DNA from: G025836975 sp048751585
GTDB lineage: Bacteria; Pseudomonadota; Gammaproteobacteria; Burkholderiales; Burkholderiaceae_B
Direction: 5' to 3'
Assembly: GCF_048751585.1 (NCBI RefSeq)
Contig: NZ_JAZHOB010000009.1
Location: 232,329 to 296,328 of the forward strand
Length of the DNA stretch: 64,000 nt
A program made the position numbers and the translations under genes. Of this stretch, positions 8,567-17,184 are shown in pieces; within the stretch, counting starts at the first letter, position 1; every line of letters begins with the position of its first letter. The notes under the pieces are model-generated. The model saw only the letters and a list, made by a program, of their open reading frames with translations. It searched no databases and was not told the DNA's origin.

Positions 8567-8602
8567 TAAACCATATGGTTTATCAAAACAACCAACTGGT
8601 TG
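8567..8602. promoter_or_regulatory. Paired palindromic operators between wzz copy 1 and the HTH gene
   Basis: Two palindromes share the core AACCA-N2-TGGTT. The first is a perfect 16-mer, TAAACCATATGGTTTA (8567-8582). The second is CAACCAACTGGTTG (8589-8602), perfect except for its central AC. Their centres are 21 bp apart, two helical turns, so a dimeric repressor could bind both on the same DNA face. They lie in the divergent control region of the wzz-like gene and the HTH regulator, and that regulator is the obvious candidate ligand. Confidence 0.7.
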
Positions 8603-8636
8603 TCATGCAACACTGTCTTCAAGGCAAACTTCGATC

Positions 8637-9071
8637 ATGTCGAAGGTAGATGAAAAACAGGCGTTCTCCGCCCGTCTCAAACTAGCGCTGAAACGCAGCC
8701 GAAAAAAGATAGAGACGGCGTCGGAGCTCGCCCTTCAGTTCAACTTGCGGCATCCGAACCAGTCCATCTCTCAACAAGCAGCTCACAAGTGGCTTACAGG
8801 GCAGGCACGCCCTACTCTCGATAAGATTGAGACACTGGCTAAATGGTTAAATGTACCCATAGTATGGTTGCGCTATGGAGTAAGTTCCGAGACGCATGGT
8901 TATGCCGTGTCCGAGCCGTTACAGAACACCGCCCAGGAATTGGCGCCGCTTTCCGAAGACGAATTAAAATTATTAATGTATTTACGGAATATGCCCGGCC
9001 ATCGCCGCAGCTTGATCATGGAAATTGCGGAACAGTTTTTCATCGATGGCAACATTTGGCCATCGATGTAA
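8637..9071 (+). CDS. XRE/Cro-like HTH transcriptional regulator
   Basis: A 144-residue protein with an N-terminal lambda-repressor-type helix-turn-helix. Residues ~10-85 include SISQQAAHKWLTGQARPT and the KIETLAKWLNVPIVWLRYG helices common in phage-like repressors. The C-terminal half (ELAPLSEDELKLLMYLRNMPGHRRSLIMEIAEQFF) is probably a dimerisation segment. It sits between two divergent wzz-like genes, a position that suggests control of O-antigen chain length. The two AACCA-N2-TGGTT palindromes just upstream are likely its operators, which would imply autoregulation. The ATG at 8637 is clear but has only a weak Shine-Dalgarno (AAGG, rather far upstream). Confidence 0.82.
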   Translation: MSKVDEKQAFSARLKLALKRSRKKIETASELALQFNLRHPNQSISQQAAHKWLTGQARPTLDKIETLAKWLNVPIVWLRYGVSSETHGYAVSEPLQNTAQELAPLSEDELKLLMYLRNMPGHRRSLIMEIAEQFFIDGNIWPSM

Positions 9072-9153
9072 TTGCAGTTCAAACTACCATATAAGCAACT
9101 CGGCTACCAAGATTTGCCTACATAAGATATTGATCAATACTTCGGAGTACCGT

Positions 9154-10260
9154 TTGGAACAAAATCAGCCTCAAACTAGCCAAGCAAATGAAATAGATTT
9201 GCCTGAGCTTATCTGTGCATTATGGTCACAAAAAATATTGATCCTGGTCTGTGTAGTTGTCGTTACCTGTATGACCGCGGCATATGCGTTTATGGCAACG
9301 CCGGTTTATGAAACCACGGTACAGATGTTGCCGCCAAGGGTATCCGATCTGGTGGGCTACAACGCCGCCAGCGAGCTTACAGAGGATGCAGCTAAGTCAT
9401 CGTCCGTTCAATCAAGCGTCCAAGATACTGACGAAGGTATAAAAACAATCACCCCAAACGAAGCGTACGCCATATTCCTGAAGCATTTGGCATCGGACAC
9501 TGTGCGACAGGAGTTTTTTGAGCGCTACTATCTGCCAGGACACTCTATACCTACCGACCGTAGCGGCATACAGTGGCTGCATGAAAAGCTCGACGATGAA
9601 TTGACCATTATCCCGCCGAAAAAACCCACTGATCTGGTCAGCGAAATCACGCTGGAGGGCCACGATCCCGCAGTTATCGCCGCCTGGGCCAACGACTATG
9701 TAAATATCGCGCTAGCCCGTGCACGGCAAGAACTTTTAGATAACTTGGCCGGCTACATACAGGTTCGGGGAAATAGCATTGCGAAGCAGATTACCGTATT
9801 GAGCACGATTGCCCGCGGCATGCGTGACAACCAGATCGTGCGGACAAAGGATGCCTTGTCAATTGCGGAATCGATTGGATTAGAGGTACCGCCGGCGGGC
9901 GCGCCACTGATTGCGATTAGCGGTCAACACGCCTCGGCGACCAACACATTCTCTAATGGCGATCTGATGTACTTGCGCGGAGCCAAGGCGCTACGCTCGG
10001 AGCTGGCACAGTTGGAACAGAGGCAGAACGATGAAGCATACACACCGGAGCTGCCTGGCCTGCGCAAAGCCCAAGCGTTACTGCAAAGTGTCGAACTAAC
10101 TCCGAAAAACCTTACGGCCGCCATCATAGATAAAGCAGCGACCGAACCTGAGGATCCCATCAAACCCCAAAAAGCCTTGATTCTGGCTTTAGGTGTAATC
10201 CTGGGCATTATGTTGGGATTATTCGCCGCGTTAATGCGACATATATTTCGGCAGCCTTGA
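9154..10260 (+). CDS. Wzz/chain-length-determinant family protein (copy 2)
   Basis: A 368-residue Wzz-like polysaccharide co-polymerase. N-terminal EIDLPELICALWSQK is followed by TM1 (ILILVCVVVVTCMTAAYAF), a periplasmic region with predicted long helices, and TM2 (LILALGVILGIMLGLFAAL) close to the C-terminus. A TTG start at 9154 is preferred because CGGAG lies 6 nt upstream and homology begins there; the open frame extends further upstream to 9025 but into the previous gene. It is the second chain-length protein in this locus, on the other side of the HTH gene. Two Wzz proteins could give a bimodal O-antigen length, but which acts on which Wzy cannot be told from sequence. Confidence 0.83.
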   Translation: MEQNQPQTSQANEIDLPELICALWSQKILILVCVVVVTCMTAAYAFMATPVYETTVQMLPPRVSDLVGYNAASELTEDAAKSSSVQSSVQDTDEGIKTITPNEAYAIFLKHLASDTVRQEFFERYYLPGHSIPTDRSGIQWLHEKLDDELTIIPPKKPTDLVSEITLEGHDPAVIAAWANDYVNIALARARQELLDNLAGYIQVRGNSIAKQITVLSTIARGMRDNQIVRTKDALSIAESIGLEVPPAGAPLIAISGQHASATNTFSNGDLMYLRGAKALRSELAQLEQRQNDEAYTPELPGLRKAQALLQSVELTPKNLTAAIIDKAATEPEDPIKPQKALILALGVILGIMLGLFAALMRHIFRQP

Positions 10261-10272
10261 ATAAATAGCACA

Positions 10273-10317
10273 TGCCCCGGGGCCGACATCAACAGTAATG
10301 ATGCTGCTCCCGGGGCA
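10273..10317. terminator. Probable bidirectional terminator hairpin
   Basis: TGCCCCGGG (10273-10281) pairs with CCCGGGGCA (10309-10317). Inside, ACATCA pairs with TGATG to give a second stem, so the whole interval can fold into one interrupted hairpin. It lies between the convergent wzz copy 2 and the wbpM-like gene. U-runs after the stem are poor, so termination strength is uncertain. Confidence 0.5.
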
Positions 10318-10322
10318 AAGAC

Positions 10323-12182
10323 TTAGTCAAGCGCGATTGCGTTTTGAATATTGCTCTGCGGTTGGTATTCAGGTATCCACCGTTTCAGCTCCGAACGGAC
10401 GTCATCATCCGAAACCGGCTCAGAGCGGCTAAGCCACTCTTGAATACATTGATAAAACCCTTCCGGCACAGATCGTGAACGTGCAATTCGCAATTTCTCA
10501 TGTAAGGTTTCCAGGGTTTCCTCAGAATCGGCCAGCAACTCTTCGTATAGCTTTTCCCCAGGCCTCAAGCCCGTAAACTCTATGCGGATCTCATCTTCGG
10601 TAAAACCGGATAGACGGATCATGTTGCGAGCCATATCCACTATTTTTACCGGCTCCCCCATATCCAATACAAACACTTCTCCGCCGTTACCCATGGCCGC
10701 CGCCTGCAATACCAACTGGGCCGCCTCTGGAATAGACATGAAGTATCGCGTGATTTCCGGGTGAGTGACCGTAACAGGCCCACCATTGGCAATCTGGGCG
10801 CGAAATTTCGGAATGACACTGCCCGTGCTGCCCAACACGTTCCCGAAACGAACCATTTGGAACTTTGTCCTTTCGCCTTGGCAATGCAATACTTCGCACA
10901 GCATTTCCGCCATACGTTTGGTGGCACCCATTACATTGGTGGGGTTAACGGCCTTATCGGTGGAAATCAATACAAATCGATCCGCGGAGTACCGCTGAGC
11001 ACACAAGGCGACCGTTAGCGTGCCGTGCACATTGTTGCGCACCGCTTGCCAGGCATTGCCCACTTCCATCAAAGGTACATGCTTATAGGCCGCAGCATGG
11101 AAAACGACATTGGGTTTCCATGCTTCGAACACCTGATTCATACGCTCCCTGTCTTTGACATCACCAGCCAGAGGAATAACTTTGATCTCAGGCCGATGCT
11201 CAGCAAACCACTGCTCTATCATGTATAGCGCAAACTCACTGGCTTCGAACAGAATAATGCACAGCGGCTCAAACCGGGACAACTGCCGACATAACTCGCT
11301 GCCTATCGATCCGCCGGCGCCGGTAACCAGTATTCTTTTGCCATGAAGCATGGCCTGTACGTTCTCGTTATCGATATGAACAGATTTACGGCCCAACAAG
11401 TCTTCGATCTTTACCGGGCGCATCATATTGATTGCAACCCTACCACTCATTAGTTCGCCCAGGCCCGGGACTGTAAATAAATTGGCCCCCGCCTTGCTGG
11501 CTATTTTTGTTACCCGCTGCAGGGATTCCGCCTTGGCCGATGGCATGGCAAGAATGACGTGTTTGGCATTCCAGCGCTGCAGTATTTCAGGCAGCATATT
11601 GGTGCCGCCTTCAACCCGCCTGCCCGAAAGCTCCAGGCCCCATTTGCCGCTGTCGTCGTCAACCAAGGCCACCACTTCCCAATCGGCACTGCGCCCCAGT
11701 TCCCTTACCAACATGGCGCCCGCCGTGCCCGCACCAACGACGACTACCGGCCTTCCCTGGTGCAGCTTATTGCCATAAAGCCGGTATTCCTTCCACATGC
11801 GCCACGCCGCCCGCCCGCCGCCCATGATTAACAGCAAAAGCAAAGGATAGAGCAGCACGATCGAGCGCGGCACCACGACATGTCCTCGAGCGAACACGGT
11901 AAACAACATCATGACTATTGCCGAGACAACCACGGCTTTCAGCACCCGCTTTAAATCGGGCAAGCTGGCAAACACCCACATACCGCGATACAGGCCCGCC
12001 CATCTACAGGCAACTAGTTGTGCAAGCAGCAAAGGGATCAGGCCCAACCAGATCGTGCGTTCATAACCCGTAGGCCAATCAAAGTTAAATCGAATAAAAA
12101 AAGCACCTACCCATGCAACCAGCACAGCGGCAAGATCGAACAGGAATACCAGGGACGACCGAAAATTAGTGTTAATCGTCAT
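10323..12182 (-). CDS. wbpM: WbpM/FlaA1-type UDP-GlcNAc 4,6-dehydratase
   Basis: A 619-residue membrane-bound nucleotide-sugar dehydratase. Four N-terminal TM helices (within residues 10-120) are followed by a Rossmann-like domain (VVVVGAGTAGAML) and the catalytic SDR domain (ILVTGAGGSIGSELC, STDKAVNPTNVMGATKR with the Ser-Met-Lys triad of WbpM, and GLRPGEKLYEELL). It would make UDP-4-keto-6-deoxy-HexNAc for QuiNAc- or FucNAc-type residues. It is the last gene of the 11-gene minus-strand arm and lies 2 bp from the acyltransferase gene. The nearby reductase and WecA/WbpL-type transferase fit the P. aeruginosa WbpV-WbpL-WbpM set for loading the first sugar onto undecaprenyl phosphate. Confidence 0.9.
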   Translation of the reverse strand: MTINTNFRSSLVFLFDLAAVLVAWVGAFFIRFNFDWPTGYERTIWLGLIPLLLAQLVACRWAGLYRGMWVFASLPDLKRVLKAVVVSAIVMMLFTVFARGHVVVPRSIVLLYPLLLLLIMGGGRAAWRMWKEYRLYGNKLHQGRPVVVVGAGTAGAMLVRELGRSADWEVVALVDDDSGKWGLELSGRRVEGGTNMLPEILQRWNAKHVILAMPSAKAESLQRVTKIASKAGANLFTVPGLGELMSGRVAINMMRPVKIEDLLGRKSVHIDNENVQAMLHGKRILVTGAGGSIGSELCRQLSRFEPLCIILFEASEFALYMIEQWFAEHRPEIKVIPLAGDVKDRERMNQVFEAWKPNVVFHAAAYKHVPLMEVGNAWQAVRNNVHGTLTVALCAQRYSADRFVLISTDKAVNPTNVMGATKRMAEMLCEVLHCQGERTKFQMVRFGNVLGSTGSVIPKFRAQIANGGPVTVTHPEITRYFMSIPEAAQLVLQAAAMGNGGEVFVLDMGEPVKIVDMARNMIRLSGFTEDEIRIEFTGLRPGEKLYEELLADSEETLETLHEKLRIARSRSVPEGFYQCIQEWLSRSEPVSDDDVRSELKRWIPEYQPQSNIQNAIALD

Positions 12183-12184
12183 GT

Positions 12185-12778
12185 CTAAGTCTGCGCCTCG
12201 ACAGCCTGTAGGGCGGTCCCGGGTAACACCACCGCATCAGGCGGCACACGAACCCGATAACCTGCACAGGTGCCCGCCTGCAACCATGCACCGTCGCCAA
12301 CAACCACCCCCCCCGCCAACTGCACACCCACACCAAGATGCGCGAAGTCCCCTAATACAGCGTCGTGGTCCACCGTCGCATTGGCATTGACAATGGCGCC
12401 CATCCCGACTTTAGCTTGAGTACCGATAATGGCGCCGGCCATCACCGCCGTCCCATCGCCGATACTGGCATCCTGGCTTACCCAGGCTTTGGGATGGATG
12501 ATGGTTGCCATCATCGCCCCTGCATCCTGTGCCAGCCCAAATAGCCTTTTGCGTACGGATTGGTTGCCTATAGCAATAACAACGCTGTCTTCACGCGCAA
12601 TCAAGCCGGCCAACGACTCGATATTGGCAACAATGGGCCATTGCCCGGAGTAGCGCAGCAAGGGATAAGCATCATCAACGAAAACGACTTCGCTCCATGC
12701 TGTACCAAGCATGGCGGCTTCTGCCACGGACCGGCCATGGCCGCCCGCACCGACCACAAATAATTTTTTCTTCTTCAT
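12185..12778 (-). CDS. NeuD/PglD-family sugar O- or N-acyltransferase
   Basis: A 197-residue protein with an N-terminal Rossmann-like binding domain (KLFVVGAGGHGRSVAEA) and a C-terminal left-handed beta-helix of hexapeptide repeats (IGDGTAVMAGAIIGTQAKVG). The catalytic-type His occurs in ATVDHDAVLGDFAHLG. Relatives acetylate the 4-amino group of UDP-sugars (PglD) or O-acetylate sialic acid (NeuD). It is followed by wbpM with a 2-bp gap. A role in acetylating an amino sugar of the O-unit is likely; the substrate is not determinable. A similar protein is encoded at 37619-38284. Confidence 0.82.
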   Translation of the reverse strand: MKKKKLFVVGAGGHGRSVAEAAMLGTAWSEVVFVDDAYPLLRYSGQWPIVANIESLAGLIAREDSVVIAIGNQSVRKRLFGLAQDAGAMMATIIHPKAWVSQDASIGDGTAVMAGAIIGTQAKVGMGAIVNANATVDHDAVLGDFAHLGVGVQLAGGVVVGDGAWLQAGTCAGYRVRVPPDAVVLPGTALQAVEAQT

Positions 12779-12839
12779 GCTTGCTTCAATAAATCGCTAT
12801 AGATAGGCATTCTAGTACAAGGCATCTTACGGCAAGACC

Positions 12840-13877
12840 TTAGACAGCAGCAGCCTCGGCTTGCCCGCCCTGGAGCTTAAAAGCAAGAAAAGCCAAGGGC
12901 ACATAGGCAATCACCACTCCTATTACCCCGTCCAGCTTGCCAACTGCAACAAACCAAGCCACCGGATATAACCAACAGAGGTTCAAGCCGATCACACTTA
13001 GGGTTACCGGCAAATGCTTTCCAAACCGTCGGGCAGCCCACTGATAAGCATGGCTTCGATGCGCCTCATACACCCGTTCCCCACGCAATAGCCGGCGAAA
13101 CAGAGTCAAGCTGGCATCCACAATAAATACTCCAAGGAGTATTAACCAGCTCCAGAACAGTTGCGGCTCCACCCAAGCCGCTTGCAACGACAAGGCCCCC
13201 AGCACGACTCCCAGGAAGCCGCTGCCAGCGTCGCCCATGAAGATTTTGGCGGGCGGGAAGTTCCAATATAAGAATCCCGCCACCGCACAGGCCAGAGCCA
13301 CCGGAGCTCCCGCCAAACTGGTATCGCCCGCAATGATGTAAAAGCTTGCCCCTCCAATAGCAACAAAAATAGCCTCTACACTGGCGAGACCGTCTATGCC
13401 ATCCATAAAGTTATACAAATTCAGTACCCAGACCAGATATAGGGCGCCCAACACGTAGCCAAACCACCCCATATCCCACATGTGCCCAAAGACACTGAAA
13501 GCTGGCAGTCCTCCCATCCAGAACAATACCCATGCCGCCGCTGCAAAATGCCCCAGCAGCCTCCACCGGGCCGCTATGTGGCCATGATCGTCTAGAAATC
13601 CCAGTAGGGCCACTACCAGACCTGCGCCGCCAATACAGTAGGCCATTGACCAACCGATCCACCCCATCATAGCCAGCACGGGAAGCGATAATAAAAAGCA
13701 GGCGACGATCGCCACACCGCCACCACGCGGTGTAGGCATAGTGTGCGAACTACGCTTGTTTGGTATGTCGATAACCTGATGGGCCAAAGCGTAGCGGCGT
13801 AATACTGCTGTCAGCAGCCAAGCGGCTAATAACACAGCAAGCAATAGCGCTCCCCAGAGCAGCATGTCGTTTTTCAT
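12840..13877 (-). CDS. wbpL: WecA/WbpL-type undecaprenyl-phosphate sugar-1-phosphate transferase
   Basis: A 345-residue polytopic GT4-family (MraY/WecA) enzyme that starts O-unit synthesis by moving a HexNAc-1-phosphate from its UDP carrier to undecaprenyl phosphate. Signature motifs are present: DIPNKRSSHTMPTPRGGG (cytoplasmic loop after TM1), LLGFLDDHGH (first Asp pair), and NLYNFMDGIDGLAS (the catalytic NxxNxxDGIDG loop), plus about ten TM helices and the HAYQWAARR His-loop region. It is encoded just downstream of the reductase gene. In Pseudomonas the WbpL homologue uses UDP-FucNAc or UDP-QuiNAc, which agrees with the sugars made here, but specificity is inferred. Confidence 0.87.
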   Translation of the reverse strand: MKNDMLLWGALLLAVLLAAWLLTAVLRRYALAHQVIDIPNKRSSHTMPTPRGGGVAIVACFLLSLPVLAMMGWIGWSMAYCIGGAGLVVALLGFLDDHGHIAARWRLLGHFAAAAWVLFWMGGLPAFSVFGHMWDMGWFGYVLGALYLVWVLNLYNFMDGIDGLASVEAIFVAIGGASFYIIAGDTSLAGAPVALACAVAGFLYWNFPPAKIFMGDAGSGFLGVVLGALSLQAAWVEPQLFWSWLILLGVFIVDASLTLFRRLLRGERVYEAHRSHAYQWAARRFGKHLPVTLSVIGLNLCWLYPVAWFVAVGKLDGVIGVVIAYVPLAFLAFKLQGGQAEAAAV

Positions 13878-13927
13878 GTTTGAATACTAATTTTCTTGTC
13901 ATCGTAACGCTAAATTGCTTGGTGACA

Positions 13928-14806
13928 TTACTGTACATCCCGCTCCATTAAAGCGAATCGCTGAGGGCTGAATCCAAAATCCCGGGCTGCATCGCTATGG
14001 TCAAAAACCATGTCACGATTCATGCGCAACACCATATCCGCGTTCCACTTCCTGTAACGCGGAATCTTCTTTAAAAAAAACAGCGCGAAACTGAAAAGAG
14101 ACAGATTAATGGTCAAAAAACGAGGCTTTAACCCCATTGTGACAAAAACACGCGTAACCATCTCTTTATAGCTTAGGCGCTCCGCCCCCGAAATGTTGTA
14201 GGCCTTATTCACAGCACTGGGAGATAAGCCGGCCAGCACACATGCAAGAGCCACATCATCCACATAAATGGGTTGACGCAACCCTTCCGCCTTGCCGAAC
14301 AAGGGGAAAAGTCGTAGCTTTCGAATGATTTTTACAATTTCAGACAGATTACGGTCATTGCTGCGTCCATAAATCAACGTTGGCCGCAATACCGTCCAGC
14401 CTATGCCCTGGCTACCGGCCCAATTCATCAGCGCTCGCTCGCCTTCAACCAATTGCCGCACCACTCGTTCTTCGTCAGGGCTGGATGAGCTTGCTTTAGT
14501 GAACTGGCTTGTCGATGAAACACAAACGATCCGTCGCGCGCTAAATTGCGACATCATCGCAAAATGTTCAGGCATTATCCATATCGGACTGGCGGCAATC
14601 CACAAGTCAATTGATCCGACCTGGCGACGTAGGGCATCCGTGTCAAGACTGGGCAAATTGACCCATCGCAATGATCCATTCTGTGAGTCAGCACGCGTCC
14701 GCGAAAAAGCAATCACGTCCATGCCTTTTTCGACCAACTGATTCAACACCTGGGTGCCGACAGGACTGGTTGCGCCCAGCACCCCTACAGTCATTCGCTG
14801 ATCCAT
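13928..14806 (-). CDS. NAD-dependent epimerase/reductase (WbpV-like 4-keto sugar reductase)
   Basis: A 292-residue extended SDR: MTVGVLGATSPVGTQVL at the N-terminus, CVSSTSQF at the active-site serine strand, LRPTLIYG, and a substrate domain with IYVDDVALAC. The usual YxxxK is not obvious; the segment after the serine reads FTKASSSSPDEERVVRQ. Proteins of this type sit beside WecA/WbpL-type transferases and reduce the 4-keto product of WbpM to UDP-QuiNAc or UDP-FucNAc. ATG at 14806 or, four codons in, at 14794 (MTVGVLG) could be the start. Position between the glycosyltransferase and wbpL genes supports a role in the first sugar. Confidence 0.75.
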   Translation of the reverse strand: MDQRMTVGVLGATSPVGTQVLNQLVEKGMDVIAFSRTRADSQNGSLRWVNLPSLDTDALRRQVGSIDLWIAASPIWIMPEHFAMMSQFSARRIVCVSSTSQFTKASSSSPDEERVVRQLVEGERALMNWAGSQGIGWTVLRPTLIYGRSNDRNLSEIVKIIRKLRLFPLFGKAEGLRQPIYVDDVALACVLAGLSPSAVNKAYNISGAERLSYKEMVTRVFVTMGLKPRFLTINLSLFSFALFFLKKIPRYRKWNADMVLRMNRDMVFDHSDAARDFGFSPQRFALMERDVQ

Positions 14807-14820
14807 GCATCGCCCTACAA

Positions 14821-16053
14821 TTAATGAGCGCCGTCAATCCGGCGTTGGAGAATGTCTACCAAGCGGGAGGCCTGCTTGCCCATTTCGAAGTTTTCCAGAA
14901 AATAATTCCGGCCGGCTTGCCCCATCGCCTCACGATCACTGGCAGGCATGTTATATAGATTCTCAATGCATCGTATCAAGCCACTGACGTCCTCGGCAGC
15001 GCAGACCAGGCCAGCGCCGGAATCTTGCACAACCCTGGCTCCTTCACCGTCCAACGACGCAATAATGGGACGACCGGCGGCCAGATATGACTGCACCTTT
15101 GCCGGAACCGTATGTGCAAAGATTTCCGCGCGCTTCAGCGAGACCAAAAGAGCTTGGGCTCTGGAAAAGAATTGCGGCATTTCTTCTGCCGGGTAACGGC
15201 CCGCCAATATGACATTGTCCAAGCCACGCTCTTGCTTTTGCTGCTGCAACCATCCCGACATGCTACCGCTACCGACCAGGATCAGTCGAAAATCCGGAAG
15301 ATGCCGCAAGCTGTCGGCGGCAGACATCAAGGTTTCGACCGCTTGCGCCGTACCTAGGTTGCCGGCAAAAACAAGACAAAAATGGCTTTCCAGCATGTCA
15401 ATTATATCCGGCGGAATTTTCGTCGGTCCAACTGACAGGGGAGCATCTTTATATGAATTCGAATAGTAGATAACCTTGCTCGCGTCTGCATAGCGGGAAA
15501 CTGACGGCACAAACGCCTGGGACTGCACCAGAATAGTATCCGTCGCCGAATAGATCGCCCTCACCAACCAACCCACTGCGGCGAGAATATATTTATTCTG
15601 GATAAATCCCGTGGCCCGCAGGCTTTCAGGCCATAAATCAAGTACCCAAATAGCCAGATGCTTCTTCAGCCGCCATTTCAAATAGATGGCCGGGATGACA
15701 GATGTAATGGGAGAAAGCGTAAAAACAAAAATCACATCAAAGTCTTTGCCTTTAATCTGGTTTGGAAAATATCTAAGACCATTAAAAACGAAAGACAAAT
15801 AATTTAATAATAAGTTTTTTGCGCCACCTGAGCCGCGCGGGCGTAAAGGAATGCGATTTATCTTTATGTCAGGGCCATAATTTTCTTGCGCACAGTCGTC
15901 AGCATCATATCCGGGGAAAATCTTCCCTTCCGGATAATTGGGCTTGCCCGTAAATACCTCTACCGTATGCCCTTGTTCAACAAGAGTTTTGGCCAGATCA
16001 TTGATTGAAAAAGACTCTGGCCAGAAATACTGGGTGACCAAAGCTATTTTCAA
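14821..16053 (-). CDS. wbuB: GT4-family glycosyltransferase (WbuB-like, probable L-FucNAc transferase)
   Basis: A 410-residue GT-B fold glycosyltransferase. The N-terminal half has IALVTQYFWPESFSINDLA and GKPNYPEGKIF, and the C-terminal donor-binding half has VFAGNLGTAQAVETL, ILVGSGS and HTVPAKVQSYLAAGRPI, as in WbuB/WcaI-like enzymes. The start is taken as the TTG at 16053, because translation from it gives the canonical MKIALVTQYFWPE and it overlaps the fnlC stop (TTGA). A GTG at 16068 is possible. WbuB in E. coli O26 transfers L-FucNAc, and fnlABC directly precede it here, so the same donor is likely. The enzyme acts on the cytoplasmic side of the inner membrane. Confidence 0.8.
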   Translation of the reverse strand: MKIALVTQYFWPESFSINDLAKTLVEQGHTVEVFTGKPNYPEGKIFPGYDADDCAQENYGPDIKINRIPLRPRGSGGAKNLLLNYLSFVFNGLRYFPNQIKGKDFDVIFVFTLSPITSVIPAIYLKWRLKKHLAIWVLDLWPESLRATGFIQNKYILAAVGWLVRAIYSATDTILVQSQAFVPSVSRYADASKVIYYSNSYKDAPLSVGPTKIPPDIIDMLESHFCLVFAGNLGTAQAVETLMSAADSLRHLPDFRLILVGSGSMSGWLQQQKQERGLDNVILAGRYPAEEMPQFFSRAQALLVSLKRAEIFAHTVPAKVQSYLAAGRPIIASLDGEGARVVQDSGAGLVCAAEDVSGLIRCIENLYNMPASDREAMGQAGRNYFLENFEMGKQASRLVDILQRRIDGAH

Positions 16054-17183
16054 TGGTATTTCTTCCACGTGACTCGATTCACATAATCGGTATAGCTATG
16101 AATGATGCGCACGACTTTTTCCGCAACATTGGGCATGCTGTAGTCTGCTACCAAACGCAGGGACCGCTGCTCGCCATAGTCCTGGCCTTCAAGCACATTC
16201 AATGCTTGCATGATTCGTTCGGAATCCAGGCCAACCATCATGACGGCTGCCTCTTCCATGCCTTCCGGCCGCTCATGCGCTTCTCGAATATTCAAGGCGC
16301 GGAAATTCAATATCGAAGACTCCTCGGAGATGGTGCCACTGTCCGATAAAACCGCCTTGGCGCAAATTTGCAGCTTGTTATAGTCCTTGAAGCCCAAAGG
16401 TTTGAGTAGCCGTACCTGTTCTTGGAACTTCACTCCCAAAGCATCCACACGTTTTTGTGTGCGTGGGTGTGTAGATACGATAACCGGATAACCATACTGG
16501 CCAGCAAGCTCATTTAAAACATCGACAAGCTTATGAAAATTCCTGTCCGAATCGATGTTCTCTTCCCGATGCGCACTGACCACAAAAAACTGGCCAGGCT
16601 CCAAGCCAAGGCGATCCAAGATATTCGAAGCTTCAATTCCGTCGCGATAATAGTTTAAAACCTCGAACATAGGGCTACCAGTCTTGATAACCATATCGGG
16701 AGGCAAACCTTCCCTTAGCAGATAGTCGCGAGCAATCGTGCTGTATGTAAGGTTGATGTCGGCGGTATGGTCAACAATACGGCGGTTGATTTCTTCCGGC
16801 ACGCGCATGTCGAAACAACGGTTACCGGCCTCCATATGGAAGGTGGGAATCTTACGGCGCTTGGCGGGAAGCACCGCCATGCAGCTATTGGTATCGCCCA
16901 GCACCAGCACGGCATCGGGCTGCACATCGGCCAACACCTTATCGACAGCGATAATCACGTTACCTATGGTTTCAGCGCCTGACGCTCCGGCCGCATTTAG
17001 GAAATGATCCGGTTTGCGTATACCCAAGTCCTGGAAAAATATTTCATTCAACTCGTAATCATAATTCTGGCCGGTATGGACGAGAACATGGTCGCAGTAC
17101 CGATCAAGCGCAGCCATCACCCGTGACAAGCGAATGATTTCGGGCCGGGTTCCGACAACCGTAACTACTTTCAGTTTTTTCAT
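16050..17183 (-). CDS. fnlC: UDP-L-FucNAc synthase, 2-epimerase (FnlC/WbjD)
   Basis: A 377-residue non-hydrolysing UDP-GlcNAc-2-epimerase-type enzyme. It performs the last step of UDP-L-FucNAc synthesis, inverting C2 of the L-talo intermediate. Motifs: KVVTVVGTRPEIIRLSRVM, VHTGQNYDYELNEIFF, LVLGDTNSC, HMEAGNRCFDMRVPEEINR, and SDSGTISEESSIL for UDP binding. The ATG at 17183 lies 1 nt after the fnlB stop and matches the family start, so the earlier in-frame codon at 17225 is not used. It forms a coupled block with fnlA and fnlB upstream and the wbuB-like transferase downstream (overlapping stop/start). Confidence 0.9.
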   Translation of the reverse strand: MKKLKVVTVVGTRPEIIRLSRVMAALDRYCDHVLVHTGQNYDYELNEIFFQDLGIRKPDHFLNAAGASGAETIGNVIIAVDKVLADVQPDAVLVLGDTNSCMAVLPAKRRKIPTFHMEAGNRCFDMRVPEEINRRIVDHTADINLTYSTIARDYLLREGLPPDMVIKTGSPMFEVLNYYRDGIEASNILDRLGLEPGQFFVVSAHREENIDSDRNFHKLVDVLNELAGQYGYPVIVSTHPRTQKRVDALGVKFQEQVRLLKPLGFKDYNKLQICAKAVLSDSGTISEESSILNFRALNIREAHERPEGMEEAAVMMVGLDSERIMQALNVLEGQDYGEQRSLRLVADYSMPNVAEKVVRIIHSYTDYVNRVTWKKYH

Positions 17184-17184
17184 T

